Shown: one piece after another, positions 17,585 to 24,849 of the stretch
How positions within the stretch are numbered: the first letter of the stretch is position 1
Layout: each line of letters opens with the position of its first letter
Origin: Hymenobacter canadensis
Lineage (GTDB): Bacteria > Bacteroidota > Bacteroidia > Cytophagales > Hymenobacteraceae
Assembly (NCBI RefSeq): GCF_027359925.1
Contig: NZ_CP114767.1
Location: 1,612,001-1,676,000 of the forward strand
Length of the DNA: 64,000 bases
Reading direction: 5' to 3'
Notes under the pieces: generated by a model
Databases searched by the model: none
What the model was told of the DNA's origin: nothing
The model's input: only the letters and a program-made list of their open reading frames with translations
Made by a program: the position numbers and the translations under genes

Positions 17585-18481
17585 TCATTGGCTCCCGGCG
17601 GCAGGCTGCTTCATATTCATTTCGAGCAGCAGGCCCGCCAGCAGCGCGGCCACGGGCGTGTCGGCGGCGGTGTCGGCCTCGTCGGGGGCGGGCGTGGCCG
17701 GCTCGGGCTGCTGCATCCGCGGGTCGGTGGCGTAGCGGTAGAGGCTCCAGCCAGCTTCAGGGGTGTACTCCAGCGCGGTGAGGTTTTCCACCCAGTCGCC
17801 GGAGTTGAGGTACACCACCTCGCCCTGAGCCGTGGCTACGGGCCTGATTTCGGGGCAGTGAATGTGGCCGCAGGCCACGTAGCGGTAGCCCCGGTCGGCG
17901 GCAATGTCGGCGGCCGTCTGCTCGAAGTCGCTCACCAGGCTCACGGCGCTTTTCACGCGGTCCTTCACCACCTTCGACAGCGCCACGCGGGGCCGGCCCA
18001 GCTTGAGCAGGCCCCAGTTCACGAGGCGGTTGAGCAGGATCAGCAGGTCGTAGCCCTGGGCTCCGAGGCGAGCCAGCCAGCGTGAGTGGCGCATGGTCAC
18101 GTCGAACACGTCGCCGTGAAAAAGCCAGGTTTTGCCGTGGGGCAGGTCGAGCACCAGCTTGTTTTCGATGCGCAACGCCCCCAGCCGGGTACCCGCAAAC
18201 TTACGCAGCAGCTCGTCGTGGTTGCCGGTGAGGTAGTGAATGCGCACGCCCTTGGCGGCCAGGCCAGCCAAGTGGCGCACCACCCGCATGTGGGCGGCGG
18301 GCCAGTAGTTTTTGCTGAACTGCCAGATGTCGATGATGTCGCCGTTGAGCACCAGCACCCGTGGCCGGATGCTTTTCAGGTAGCGCAGCAGCTCCGTGGC
18401 GTGGCAGCCGTAGGTGCCCAGGTGCACATCTGAGATGACGGCCACTTCTACGCGGCGGCGTTTGGCGGGCTTGCCACTCAT
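17585..18481 (-). CDS. UDP-2,3-diacylglucosamine diphosphatase-like metallophosphoesterase
   Basis: A 298-residue calcineurin-type phosphoesterase of the LpxH-like group. Metal-binding motifs are in order: ISDVHLG (about 16-22), LNGDIIDIW (about 45-53), LTGNHDELLRK (about 85-95), LFHGDVFD and a C-terminal ACGHIHCPEI. LpxH-like enzymes hydrolyse UDP-2,3-diacylglucosamine in lipid A synthesis; this longer form with a C-terminal extension is common in Bacteroidota, and other phosphodiester substrates are possible. The ATG (18479-18481) overlaps the TGA of the upstream 73-codon frame in an ATGA arrangement, pointing to translational coupling. The glycosyltransferase lies downstream. Confidence 0.87.
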   Translation of the reverse strand: MSGKPAKRRRVEVAVISDVHLGTYGCHATELLRYLKSIRPRVLVLNGDIIDIWQFSKNYWPAAHMRVVRHLAGLAAKGVRIHYLTGNHDELLRKFAGTRLGALRIENKLVLDLPHGKTWLFHGDVFDVTMRHSRWLARLGAQGYDLLILLNRLVNWGLLKLGRPRVALSKVVKDRVKSAVSLVSDFEQTAADIAADRGYRYVACGHIHCPEIRPVATAQGEVVYLNSGDWVENLTALEYTPEAGWSLYRYATDPRMQQPEPATPAPDEADTAADTPVAALLAGLLLEMNMKQPAAGSQ

Positions 18482-18699
18482 CGGAAGGCGGGACGGGGCC
18501 GGAGGCGGGCGCTGGGCAGCGTACGGGCCCCGCCCCGCTCGGGCTGCGAGGCCTCATCGGCATTGCCAAAGCGAAATGGCAGCCGCAGTGCCCCCACGGA
18601 GCGCAGCACAAAGGCCCCGACCAGGGCCAGCTGGAAGAGCAGATAGGCCAGCGCGCGCACTACACGGCGCAGCACCGGAAACGTCAGGGGAGCGTGCAT
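18478..18699 (-). CDS. Small predicted membrane protein, possible translational coupler
   Basis: A 73-residue frame with one strong hydrophobic segment (about residues 12-35, ALAYLLFQLALVGAFVLRSV) followed by an Arg-rich tail. Its stop codon overlaps the start of the LpxH-like gene by four bases (ATGA), which favours a real coupled gene. No homologue recognised and the tail is low-complexity, so a chance frame in GC-rich DNA is still possible. Confidence 0.4.
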   Translation of the reverse strand: MHAPLTFPVLRRVVRALAYLLFQLALVGAFVLRSVGALRLPFRFGNADEASQPERGGARTLPSARLRPRPAFR

Positions 18700-18922
18700 A
18701 TCGGAAAGCCGTTTTAACCCGCTTCAAAGGTCGGCAACCACCATTACCGGGGCATTACGGTGGTATTATGCTTAGATCAAGTTTGCCTGGCCCGCGCACC
18801 GCAGGCGGCCCGGCGGCCTTGCTCAGCACTTGCAGATCGGGCACTGAGCGGCCTGGCGGGGGCCTTGGGCGGGCCTAGCTGCTTTTTAGACGAAACCTGG
18901 TACAATAGGCTTTTCCCGTGCG

Positions 18923-18930
18923 TACCTTTG
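18923..18930 (+). promoter_or_regulatory. Bacteroidota -7 promoter box TACCTTTG
   Basis: Matches TAnnTTTG, the -7 element of the Bacteroidota primary sigma factor. It is 45 bases before the ATG of the gene at 18975. Confidence 0.6.
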
Positions 18931-18974
18931 AGTGGCCGCAACCCTGACTACCGGCTTATTTCTTATTCCTCCTC

Positions 18975-19535
18975 ATGAAGAAACATCTCCTCCTCGCGTT
19001 CCTCCTACTTTGCAGCTTGGCGGCGTCGGCCCAGTATATGCCCGGCAAGCCCCGCAAGAAATACACGTTCCCCAAGAAGGACGAAGAGTGCCAGTACGTG
19101 CTCAACGTCACGAAAAACACCGACGAGGACGCCGAGGTAGACGCCTGCGTAACCCGCGTGGCCTACCGCCCCTATGCCGAGCTGCTCACCGAAATCGACG
19201 AGCTGAAGAAGCTCAAAAGCTGGGCCGATACCACTTACCAGCGCCGCTTCAGCCAGCTGCCCGCCGGTGGTTTGCTGGTCGTGACGATGTACCGCCGCGG
19301 CGGGGCCAACGCCGACCCGGCCTACCTGAGCGTGGTAGCCAAGGACAAGGATGGCAAGGAGGTATTCAACGTGCCCGCGCTGCCAGAAGGCCAGGGCCGC
19401 TTCTGGAACCGCGACCTGTACGTAAGCAAGCGCGCCATTCCATTTGTTAAAACTGAGACGCCGCAGGACCTGACCCTGGTTATCAACGACATCAAAACCA
19501 AGCAGACTTTTGAGTACGTGGTAAAAACCCAATAA
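18975..19535 (+). CDS. Secreted protein of unknown function
   Basis: A 186-residue protein with a Sec signal peptide (MKKHLLLAFLLLCSLAASAQ). The mature part begins Lys-rich (KPRKKYTFPKKDEEC) and ends in a beta-rich region (LTLVINDIKTKQTFEYVVK). Two cysteines (in DEECQY and DACVTR) could form a disulfide in the periplasm. No catalytic motif or known family recognised. It stands alone, with a TACCTTTG promoter box upstream and a strong terminator downstream, so it is probably monocistronic. Confidence 0.8.
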   Translation: MKKHLLLAFLLLCSLAASAQYMPGKPRKKYTFPKKDEECQYVLNVTKNTDEDAEVDACVTRVAYRPYAELLTEIDELKKLKSWADTTYQRRFSQLPAGGLLVVTMYRRGGANADPAYLSVVAKDKDGKEVFNVPALPEGQGRFWNRDLYVSKRAIPFVKTETPQDLTLVINDIKTKQTFEYVVKTQ

Positions 19536-19579
19536 TCTGTTTATCAGATTATTTCCTGCGTCTTACAGCGTAATCCAAA

Positions 19580-19616
19580 CAGAAAAGGGTCTTCCGTGGA
19601 AGGCCCTTTTCTGTTT
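19580..19616. terminator. Rho-independent terminator
   Basis: Stem AGAAAAGGGTCTTCC with complementary GGAAGGCCCTTTTCT and a three-base loop region, then TTT. It serves the gene ending at 19535 and possibly the convergent Nudix gene. Confidence 0.85.
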
Positions 19617-19647
19617 CAAACCATTTGTACAAACCGGCCGGCAGCCG

Positions 19648-20160
19648 CTACCGATGCAGGCGCGCCCACTGCACCGCAATAATCGTCTTGGCGTCCTCGA
19701 ACAGCTGCTGCTGCAGCTGCTCGGCACTCAGGAACACCGCTTCTATCTTCTCGCTTTCCTCGGCCAGTCCGCCGCCCTGCCCCGACTGGTGGCTGACCTC
19801 GGCGAAAAACACCGTGATGACCTCGGCGCTCGTGCCGGGCGACGGATAGATGCGGGCAATCTGCGCCAGCTGGTCTACGTCGTAGCCCAGTTCCTCGTGC
19901 AGCTCGCGGCGGATGGCGGTTTCCGGGGCCTCGTCGCCGTCGATCATGCCGGCGGCCAGCTCCAGCATTTCGGCTTCCGGCCCGATGCGGAACTGCCGGG
20001 TAAGCACGTACTGCTCTTTTTTGGTGTCCCAGACCAGCGCGGCCACCGCCCGGCCCGGCTCGAAACGCTCCCGCTTCAGCTGCTCGTCGCCGTCCTGCAC
20101 CGTCAGCAGACGAAGTTTGAAGTGGCCATCGTAGGCGGTTTTTCGGTCGGTTACGTGCAT
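19648..20160 (-). CDS. Nudix hydrolase, ADP-ribose pyrophosphatase-like
   Basis: A 170-residue Nudix enzyme. The Nudix box GX5EX7REUXEEXGU is complete: GMIDGDEAPETAIRREL HEELGY, about residues 70-93. The preceding strand VLTRQFRIGPEAEMLELAAG and the following YPSPGTSAEVITVFFAEV are the pattern of the ADP-ribose pyrophosphatase/NudF subfamily, which hydrolyses nucleoside-diphosphate sugars. It is cytoplasmic and lies convergent to the secreted protein at 18975. Exact substrate is inferred only from the subfamily pattern. Confidence 0.9.
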   Translation of the reverse strand: MHVTDRKTAYDGHFKLRLLTVQDGDEQLKRERFEPGRAVAALVWDTKKEQYVLTRQFRIGPEAEMLELAAGMIDGDEAPETAIRRELHEELGYDVDQLAQIARIYPSPGTSAEVITVFFAEVSHQSGQGGGLAEESEKIEAVFLSAEQLQQQLFEDAKTIIAVQWARLHR

Positions 20161-20545
20161 GTTCGGAAAGGAATTCAGGTTTATTTTCCGAAAAGTAAAC
20201 GGTTTTTACGGCTGCCGGGGTTGTAGAGGCGCTGTCCCGGCTCCAGCTCCGGCCTTGGCACCAAATCAATAATTATTTTACCTGTTGTCTCTCAACTATT
20301 TACAACATTGTATTAGCGCTATTTTCTGGCTTGGCGCTATCCTGCTGCCCATAAAGCCCAGGTTGGCAGGGCTGACTTATCCGGCTTTTTGGCGGCCTGT
20401 TTAGCTGTTGCGCCAGCTTCGGCAGCGTCTACTACCACAAAGTCGCCGTAAAACCACCGACCTTTGCGGACTCGTGCCCCCTCAGCGGCACATCCGATAG
20501 TTTAGCCGCCTCCGTTGGCGGCTCCGTTTTTCCTTTTTCCGTTTG
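20161..20545. other. Divergent intergenic region without a gene
   Basis: About 385 bases between the divergent Nudix and helicase genes. It has a moderately AT-rich centre (about 20260-20340). A promoter-like GACCTTTG lies at 20459-20466, about 80 bases before the helicase ATG, leaving a long leader that ends in T-rich sequence (a feature also seen in cold-inducible helicase genes). No conserved small gene was found. Confidence 0.6.
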
Positions 20546-21997
20546 ATGATCTTCGACGACCTTAACCTTATTGAGCCTATCCTGCGTGCCCTGCACGAGG
20601 AAGGCTACACTACCCCCACGCCTATTCAGCAGCAAGCCATTCCGCAAGTGCTGGAAGGCCACGACCTGCTGGGTGTCGCCCAGACCGGCACCGGCAAAAC
20701 CGCCGCTTTCACCGTTCCGATTCTGCAGATTCTGCACCAGACGGCTCAGGTAGAACGCCACGCGCCCGGCCGCATCCGTTGCCTGGTGCTCACGCCTACC
20801 CGCGAGCTGGCCATCCAGATCGGGGAAAGCTTCAAGGCCTATGGCCGCCATCTGCCCAAGCTGCGCTCTACCGTCATCTTCGGTGGCGTGGGCCAGCACC
20901 CGCAGGTGCAGATTCTCAAGCGCGGCGTGGAAGTGCTCATTGCCACTCCCGGCCGCCTGCTCGACCTTATGAACCAGGGCTTCGTGGATCTGCGCCACGT
21001 GGAAGTATTTGTGCTGGATGAAGCTGACCGCATGCTCGACATGGGTTTCATCCACGACATCAAGCGCATTCTGCCCAAGCTGCCGGCCTCGCGCCAGACG
21101 CTGTTCTTCTCGGCCACCATGCCCGGCCAGATTCAGGAGCTGGCCTCCACCATCCTGCGCCCCAACCCGGTGAAAGTGGCCGTAACGCCCGTTTCGAGCA
21201 CTGCTGACACGGTAACGCAGGGCGTGTATCTGGTAGACAAGAACGACAAGCCGGCCCTGCTGGAGCACGTGCTGCAAAACCAGGAAATCCGCCGGGTGCT
21301 GGTGTTCACGCGCACCAAGCACGGCGCCGATAAGGTGGTGAAGACCTTGGAGAAGGCCAACATTCCGGCCGAAGCCATCCATGGCAACAAAAGCCAGAAC
21401 CACCGCCAGCGGGCCCTCAGCAGCTTCAAGGCCGGCACCACCCGCGTGCTGGTCGCTACCGACATTGCCGCCCGCGGCATCGACGTCGATGAGCTGACCC
21501 ACGTTATCAACTACGAGGTACCCAACGAGCCCGAAACCTACGTGCACCGTATCGGCCGGACGGGCCGCGCCGGGGCCTTCGGCACGGCCTTCACGTTTGT
21601 GGAAGACGAGGAGCGCGCCTACCTGCAGGATATCCAGAAGCTGATTCGTCGGCAGATCGACCTGATTGAGGATCACCCTTACACCACCCGCTCGGTGGCG
21701 CCGGTGCTGTTGCACGGCGGTGCCCCCATCAAGCGCCCGAAAGGCCCCGCCGGCCGCCCAGCCCGCCCGGGCCGCGAAGGTGGTGGCGGAGGCCAGGGTG
21801 GCGGCCGCGCGCCGCGCCAGGGCCAGCAGAGCGGCGCCCCCCGCGGCGGCCAGGAACGCGGCGCCAGCGGTGGCCACCGCAGCAGCTCCGCGGCTTCGTC
21901 GCGGCCCGCTGGTGAGCGGACGCCCGGCAGCAGCCAGGGCTCCGGCTCGGGCCAGCGGCGCTTCCGCGGCGGCAGCGGCGGCGGACGCCCGCAGTAG
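20546..21997 (+). CDS. DEAD-box RNA helicase (RhlE-type) with Gly/Arg-rich tail
   Basis: A 483-residue ATP-dependent RNA helicase. Motifs in order: Q motif PTPIQQQAI, motif I AQTGTGKT (about 45-52), [12 protein letters not shown] in [16 protein letters not shown], and HRIGRTGR. The last 100 residues are a disordered Gly/Arg/Ser-rich tail ([17 protein letters not shown]), typical of RhlE-like helicases for RNA binding and condensates. The frame opens at a TTG at 20543, but ATG 20546 immediately follows and is used. Likely roles are ribosome assembly and RNA turnover. A second DEAD-box helicase is at 47777-49702. Confidence 0.93.
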   Translation: MIFDDLNLIEPILRALHEEGYTTPTPIQQQAIPQVLEGHDLLGVAQTGTGKTAAFTVPILQILHQTAQVERHAPGRIRCLVLTPTRELAIQIGESFKAYGRHLPKLRSTVIFGGVGQHPQVQILKRGVEVLIATPGRLLDLMNQGFVDLRHVEVFVLDEADRMLDMGFIHDIKRILPKLPASRQTLFFSATMPGQIQELASTILRPNPVKVAVTPVSSTADTVTQGVYLVDKNDKPALLEHVLQNQEIRRVLVFTRTKHGADKVVKTLEKANIPAEAIHGNKSQNHRQRALSSFKAGTTRVLVATDIAARGIDVDELTHVINYEVPNEPETYVHRIGRTGRAGAFGTAFTFVEDEERAYLQDIQKLIRRQIDLIEDHPYTTRSVAPVLLHGGAPIKRPKGPAGRPARPGREGGGGGQGGGRAPRQGQQSGAPRGGQERGASGGHRSSSAASSRPAGERTPGSSQGSGSGQRRFRGGSGGGRPQ

Positions 21998-22038
21998 CCT
22001 GACCCAGGAAGCTGCTACCGCTGCTTCAGAGTAAACGC

Positions 22039-22084
22039 AAAAAAAGGGTAGCCTCAACCAGTGGTTGGGGCTACCCTTTTTTTG
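22039..22084 (+). terminator. Rho-independent terminator after helicase
   Basis: Long stem AAAAGGGTAGCC(T)CAACCA with complementary arm GGTTG(G)GGCTACCCTTTT and a run of T. Confidence 0.9.
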
Positions 22085-22186
22085 TTGGGGCAGCAGCTGG
22101 CCGGCCGCAAAACAAAATCCGGGGCAACCGGATTGTAGAGATGGTGGCGCTGTTGCCACTGCCGTACCCTTCAGCCTTTCGTCCTT

Positions 22187-22678
22187 ATGGCTCAACGCAC
22201 CCTTGCCGTCATTCAGGCCCTGCGCGACACGGCGCACCGCCTGGCCACTCAGGCCCCCTACCAGTGGGGTCATATGGGCAGCTGCAACTGCGGCCACCTG
22301 GCCCAGACGGTTACCCAGCTCACCAAAGCCGAAATCCACACCCGAGCCATGCAGCGCTACGGCGACTGGGAGCGGCAGCTCACCGACTATTGCCCCACCA
22401 GTGGCCTGCCCATCGACCAGACCATCGACGAAATGCTGGCCGTAGGCTTCACCCGCACCGACCTGGCGCACCTGGAGCGCCTCTCCGACCCCGCAATCCG
22501 CCGGGCCATTCCGTTTGAGCGCCGCAACGCCCTGCGCCACAACCAGCGCGACGATGTGGTGCTGTACCTGCGCACCTGGGCCGCGCTGCTCGAAGACGAA
22601 CTGCTGGCCACTATTGCTCTGCCGCACCTGCTTCCGGCTCCGCCAGTGCCTGCACAGGCGCAATACGCAGTAGTCTAG
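22187..22678 (+). CDS. Conserved hypothetical cytoplasmic protein
   Basis: A 163-residue soluble protein without a signal peptide. An N-terminal helical part is followed by MGSCNCGHLAQ, which holds a Cys-x-Cys-x-His cluster, then YCPTSGLPIDQTIDEMLAVGFT and a helical C-terminus (DVVLYLRTWAALLEDEL). The Cys/His group could bind a metal. It recalls uncharacterised Bacteroidota proteins of the same length but no function is known to me. It stands between two strong terminators, so it is probably its own transcription unit. Confidence 0.75.
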   Translation: MAQRTLAVIQALRDTAHRLATQAPYQWGHMGSCNCGHLAQTVTQLTKAEIHTRAMQRYGDWERQLTDYCPTSGLPIDQTIDEMLAVGFTRTDLAHLERLSDPAIRRAIPFERRNALRHNQRDDVVLYLRTWAALLEDELLATIALPHLLPAPPVPAQAQYAVV

Positions 22679-22691
22679 CTCTCCCACCACC

Positions 22692-22743
22692 AAAAACCGC
22701 AACGCCCCATCTGACTTAGGTCGGATGGGGCGTTGCGGTTTTT
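22692..22743. terminator. Bidirectional Rho-independent terminator
   Basis: Perfect 20-base stem, left arm AAAAACCGCAACGCCCCATC, right arm its complement, loop TGACTTAGGTC. It lies between the convergent genes 22187-22678 and 22830-23000. Confidence 0.9.
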
Positions 22744-22829
22744 GTATCAGGCTGGCACCAGCGGGCCGGACCGGCAGGGGCCATAGTCAGGCAGTGCGGC
22801 CGGCGGCCGGCCGGTACCGGAGGCAGCTA

Positions 22830-23000
22830 TTAGTAGTTGACGTTGCTGCGCTGGGCTTCACGGTAGCCTTCGGCGCGGTGGCTGCGCTTATACTCCGCAT
22901 CGGCGTTGGGGTCTTTCTCGGCATCGGGGGCTTGCGAGCAGGAAGTCAGGAACAACGGCGCGCTGGCGGCAAGCAGGAAGAGCAGACGGAATTTTTTCAT
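22830..23000 (-). CDS. Small lipoprotein (56 residues)
   Basis: A short gene: MKKFRLLFLLAASAPLFLTSC is a textbook lipoprotein signal with the lipidated Cys at residue 21. The mature part of 35 residues is charged (DAEKDPNADAEYKRSHRAEG). A TATCTTTG promoter box at 23005-23012 on the same strand lies only four bases before the ATG, so the transcript is probably leaderless or nearly so. Function unknown. Confidence 0.75.
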   Translation of the reverse strand: MKKFRLLFLLAASAPLFLTSCSQAPDAEKDPNADAEYKRSHRAEGYREAQRSNVNY

Positions 23001-23759
23001 AGCCCAAAGATAAGCAGCAACCCGAAAATCCCCAACTCGTCGGCCCCTCGTGTTTGCTCAGGCCCCATCATTTTTCTACCCCGAAGCAGAAACCGTGTTG
23101 CGCAGCGCAATACCAACCCGCCCGCAGCCCATTACATAAGTAAACAACAGTTGGCTAACAGTTACTCACCCAGAAGCAGAGGCCACAGCGAGTAGCAGAA
23201 ACAGCCTCCTTCCACAATTTCCTGAACGGCGCTACCAGCCGTCAGGCAACCCTCGTATCGGCTCATAGAAACTACGCAGCCGATGTCAGAAACCCTGTAA
23301 AGTTTTGGCAGCTTCGTTAGTATCTCTAATTCAGTTAGCTGACGTAGCAATATTCATTCTATGACTTTACCAGCTTTTATCTCAGGTAAGTTATTTAGCA
23401 TGTATCAACTTCAACCAGCTGTCTAAACACGGGGAACACAAAATTCAACTATTCAATGTCTCCCACTACCTTATTATATCAAAACCAACACTTCAACATT
23501 TCGCTATAATTAACTGATATTATGGTTTTTAAAATTCAAAGTAGATCGATTACAGATACAAACAAATTACAAAGTTTTTATATAACAAACAACATTCAAC
23601 ACCAGCTGAAATAATGGCTATACAAGGGCCTGAAACACCGTTCAGAATACTCCCATTAACAGGCAGTTATTGTCACTGACAAATTGCACTCAGCTACCCC
23701 CAACTGCCTGTTAATCCTCAATAATAAGCATTTTAGCTTCCTGCAGCGTTAGCTAGCTA
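23001..23759. other. Long AT-rich intergenic region, no gene seen
   Basis: About 760 bases. The right two-thirds (from about 23340) is strongly AT-rich compared with the rest of the window. Only short frames (such as 30 codons at 23521) occur, without recognisable products. It contains the perfect 14-base inverted repeat ATTAACAGGCAGTT (23655-23668) and AACTGCCTGTTAAT (23702-23715) with a 33-base spacer, close to the end of the convergent XRE gene; it may act as terminator or protein-binding site. Decayed foreign DNA is another reading. Confidence 0.6.
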
Positions 23760-24497
23760 TCAGGACAGTCGGGGCTCCGGCTGATAGTCGGTAAACGTAC
23801 CATCCTGGTAGAATATCACGATCCGCCGGATCACCCGGCCAGGCTCAGCGAAGGCACTGGCCAAGGACACATCTACCGCCTGAACAGGCGTTGCTACGGA
23901 TGCCGTGGCAGCAACAGCCTCAACGGTTACTGGTGCAACGGCCAACACAGGCGCTACCGGCTCGGGTGCAGTAGCAGCTACGGTGGCGGCTGCCATACCG
24001 GATTGGCTGCCTGGCACAACAGGAGGCGCAGCAGCTGGCGCAGCAATAGTAGGAGGAGCAACAGCAACAGGCGCAACAGGCACCGCGTGCAACGGCAGAT
24101 AAGCCGGCGCCCCTCCCTGAGCACTCTCAGCACGCTGATGGTACTCTGCCCCCACGGATGCGGGCTGCGGCTGGTAGCGGGGTGCTTTAGCGGCTTTTTG
24201 GGCAACTGGCTGGCCAGAAGGCTGCTCAGGTGAGAGGGTAGCGGCAGCGGGGCTCCGGACATCGGCAGCGGAAGCGGCTACCGGGGTGCCGGCCAGCATA
24301 CTGCCGGCTCCTCTGAGCAACCAATCCAGCGAGAGCTGCGGAAAGGCTGCTACGATCTTCTGCACTACTTCCAGGCTGGGCTTGTTGCGCCCGCTCAGAA
24401 TATGGCTGATAATGGGCCGGGCCACGCCAATGCTGTCCGCAAACTGCGTTGGGGTTAGCTGATTTGACTGCAGAATTTCCCTGATGCGCTCTACCAT
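23760..24497 (-). CDS. XRE-family transcriptional regulator with long Ala/Pro linker
   Basis: A 245-residue DNA-binding protein. Residues 1-60 are a Cro/CI helix-turn-helix: MVERIREILQSNQLTPTQFA then IGVARPIISHILSGRNKPSL and an ending SLDWLLRGAGSM. Residues about 65-215 are an Ala/Pro/Val-rich low-complexity linker. The last 25 residues (RRIVIFYQDGTFTDYQPE) form a conserved C-terminal patch I have seen in Bacteroidota XRE regulators, perhaps a dimer or effector contact. Five TACAnnTGTA-like palindromes lie immediately upstream, at 24516-24654, a plausible autoregulatory operator cluster. It stands alone. Targets unknown. Confidence 0.88.
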   Translation of the reverse strand: MVERIREILQSNQLTPTQFADSIGVARPIISHILSGRNKPSLEVVQKIVAAFPQLSLDWLLRGAGSMLAGTPVAASAADVRSPAAATLSPEQPSGQPVAQKAAKAPRYQPQPASVGAEYHQRAESAQGGAPAYLPLHAVPVAPVAVAPPTIAAPAAAPPVVPGSQSGMAAATVAATAPEPVAPVLAVAPVTVEAVAATASVATPVQAVDVSLASAFAEPGRVIRRIVIFYQDGTFTDYQPEPRLS

Positions 24498-24515
24498 ACC
24501 ATTGACGGGTTCAGT

Positions 24516-24654
24516 TACAAATGTACAGCCTTTAGAGTCCTTTGCAGCATAACACTATTTGCCAATACAATTGTAAATGGATTTTTACTAGACCTAACTC
24601 TGATTACAAATGAAACACAGCGAACACCTAGTTTACATATGTAATACAATTGTA
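24516..24654. promoter_or_regulatory. Cluster of five TACAnnTGTA palindromes, candidate operators
   Basis: Copies at 24516-24525 (TACAAATGTA), 24566-24575 (TACAATTGTA), 24605-24614 (TACAAATGAA, one mismatch pair), 24634-24643 (TACATATGTA) and 24645-24654 (TACAATTGTA). The last two are spaced 11 bases apart, one helical turn. They fill the AT-rich region directly upstream of the XRE gene start at 24497, as expected for a repressor binding its own promoter. Binding by this regulator is inference. Confidence 0.65.
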
Positions 24655-24763
24655 AATAGTCTTCCTTGCTTACTGCATCCCTATGCAGATAGGTTCTATT
24701 CCCCTTGTTTGCCTTGCAGGGAGGACCGGATGAAGCCAATAGCTCGGCTGGTCAGCAACCCGC

Positions 24764-24818
24764 CAACAACGCAAAAGCCCTGCCTGCCGGGAAGGCAAGC
24801 AGGGCTTTTGCGTTGTTG
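24764..24818. terminator. Rho-independent terminator of the L,D-transpeptidase gene
   Basis: Perfect 20-base stem: left arm CAACAACGCAAAAGCCCTGC, right arm its complement, with a small inner hairpin CTTGCC/GGCAAG. It lies about 30 bases past the stop of the minus-strand gene 24850-26637. The rest of 24498-24849 outside this and the operator cluster shows no gene. Confidence 0.85.
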
Positions 24819-24849
24819 ATTAACGGCACTTGGAAGCGCCGGGTGGTGG

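Noticed and set aside
20432..22702. A 756-codon open frame on the minus strand opposite the DEAD-box helicase
   Set aside because: It is the antisense shadow of a clear helicase gene in GC-rich DNA, with low-complexity Ala/Gly/His-rich translation and no family motif. The same holds for long antisense frames at 296-1888, 6851-8281, 10215-11393, 13196-14791, 51693-53045 and 57387-59042.
23162..23350. A 62-codon frame on the minus strand in the long gap
   Set aside because: No signal peptide, motif, promoter box or compositional support.
24515..24739. A 74-codon minus-strand frame upstream of the XRE gene
   Set aside because: It runs through the palindrome cluster and operator region and has no recognisable product.
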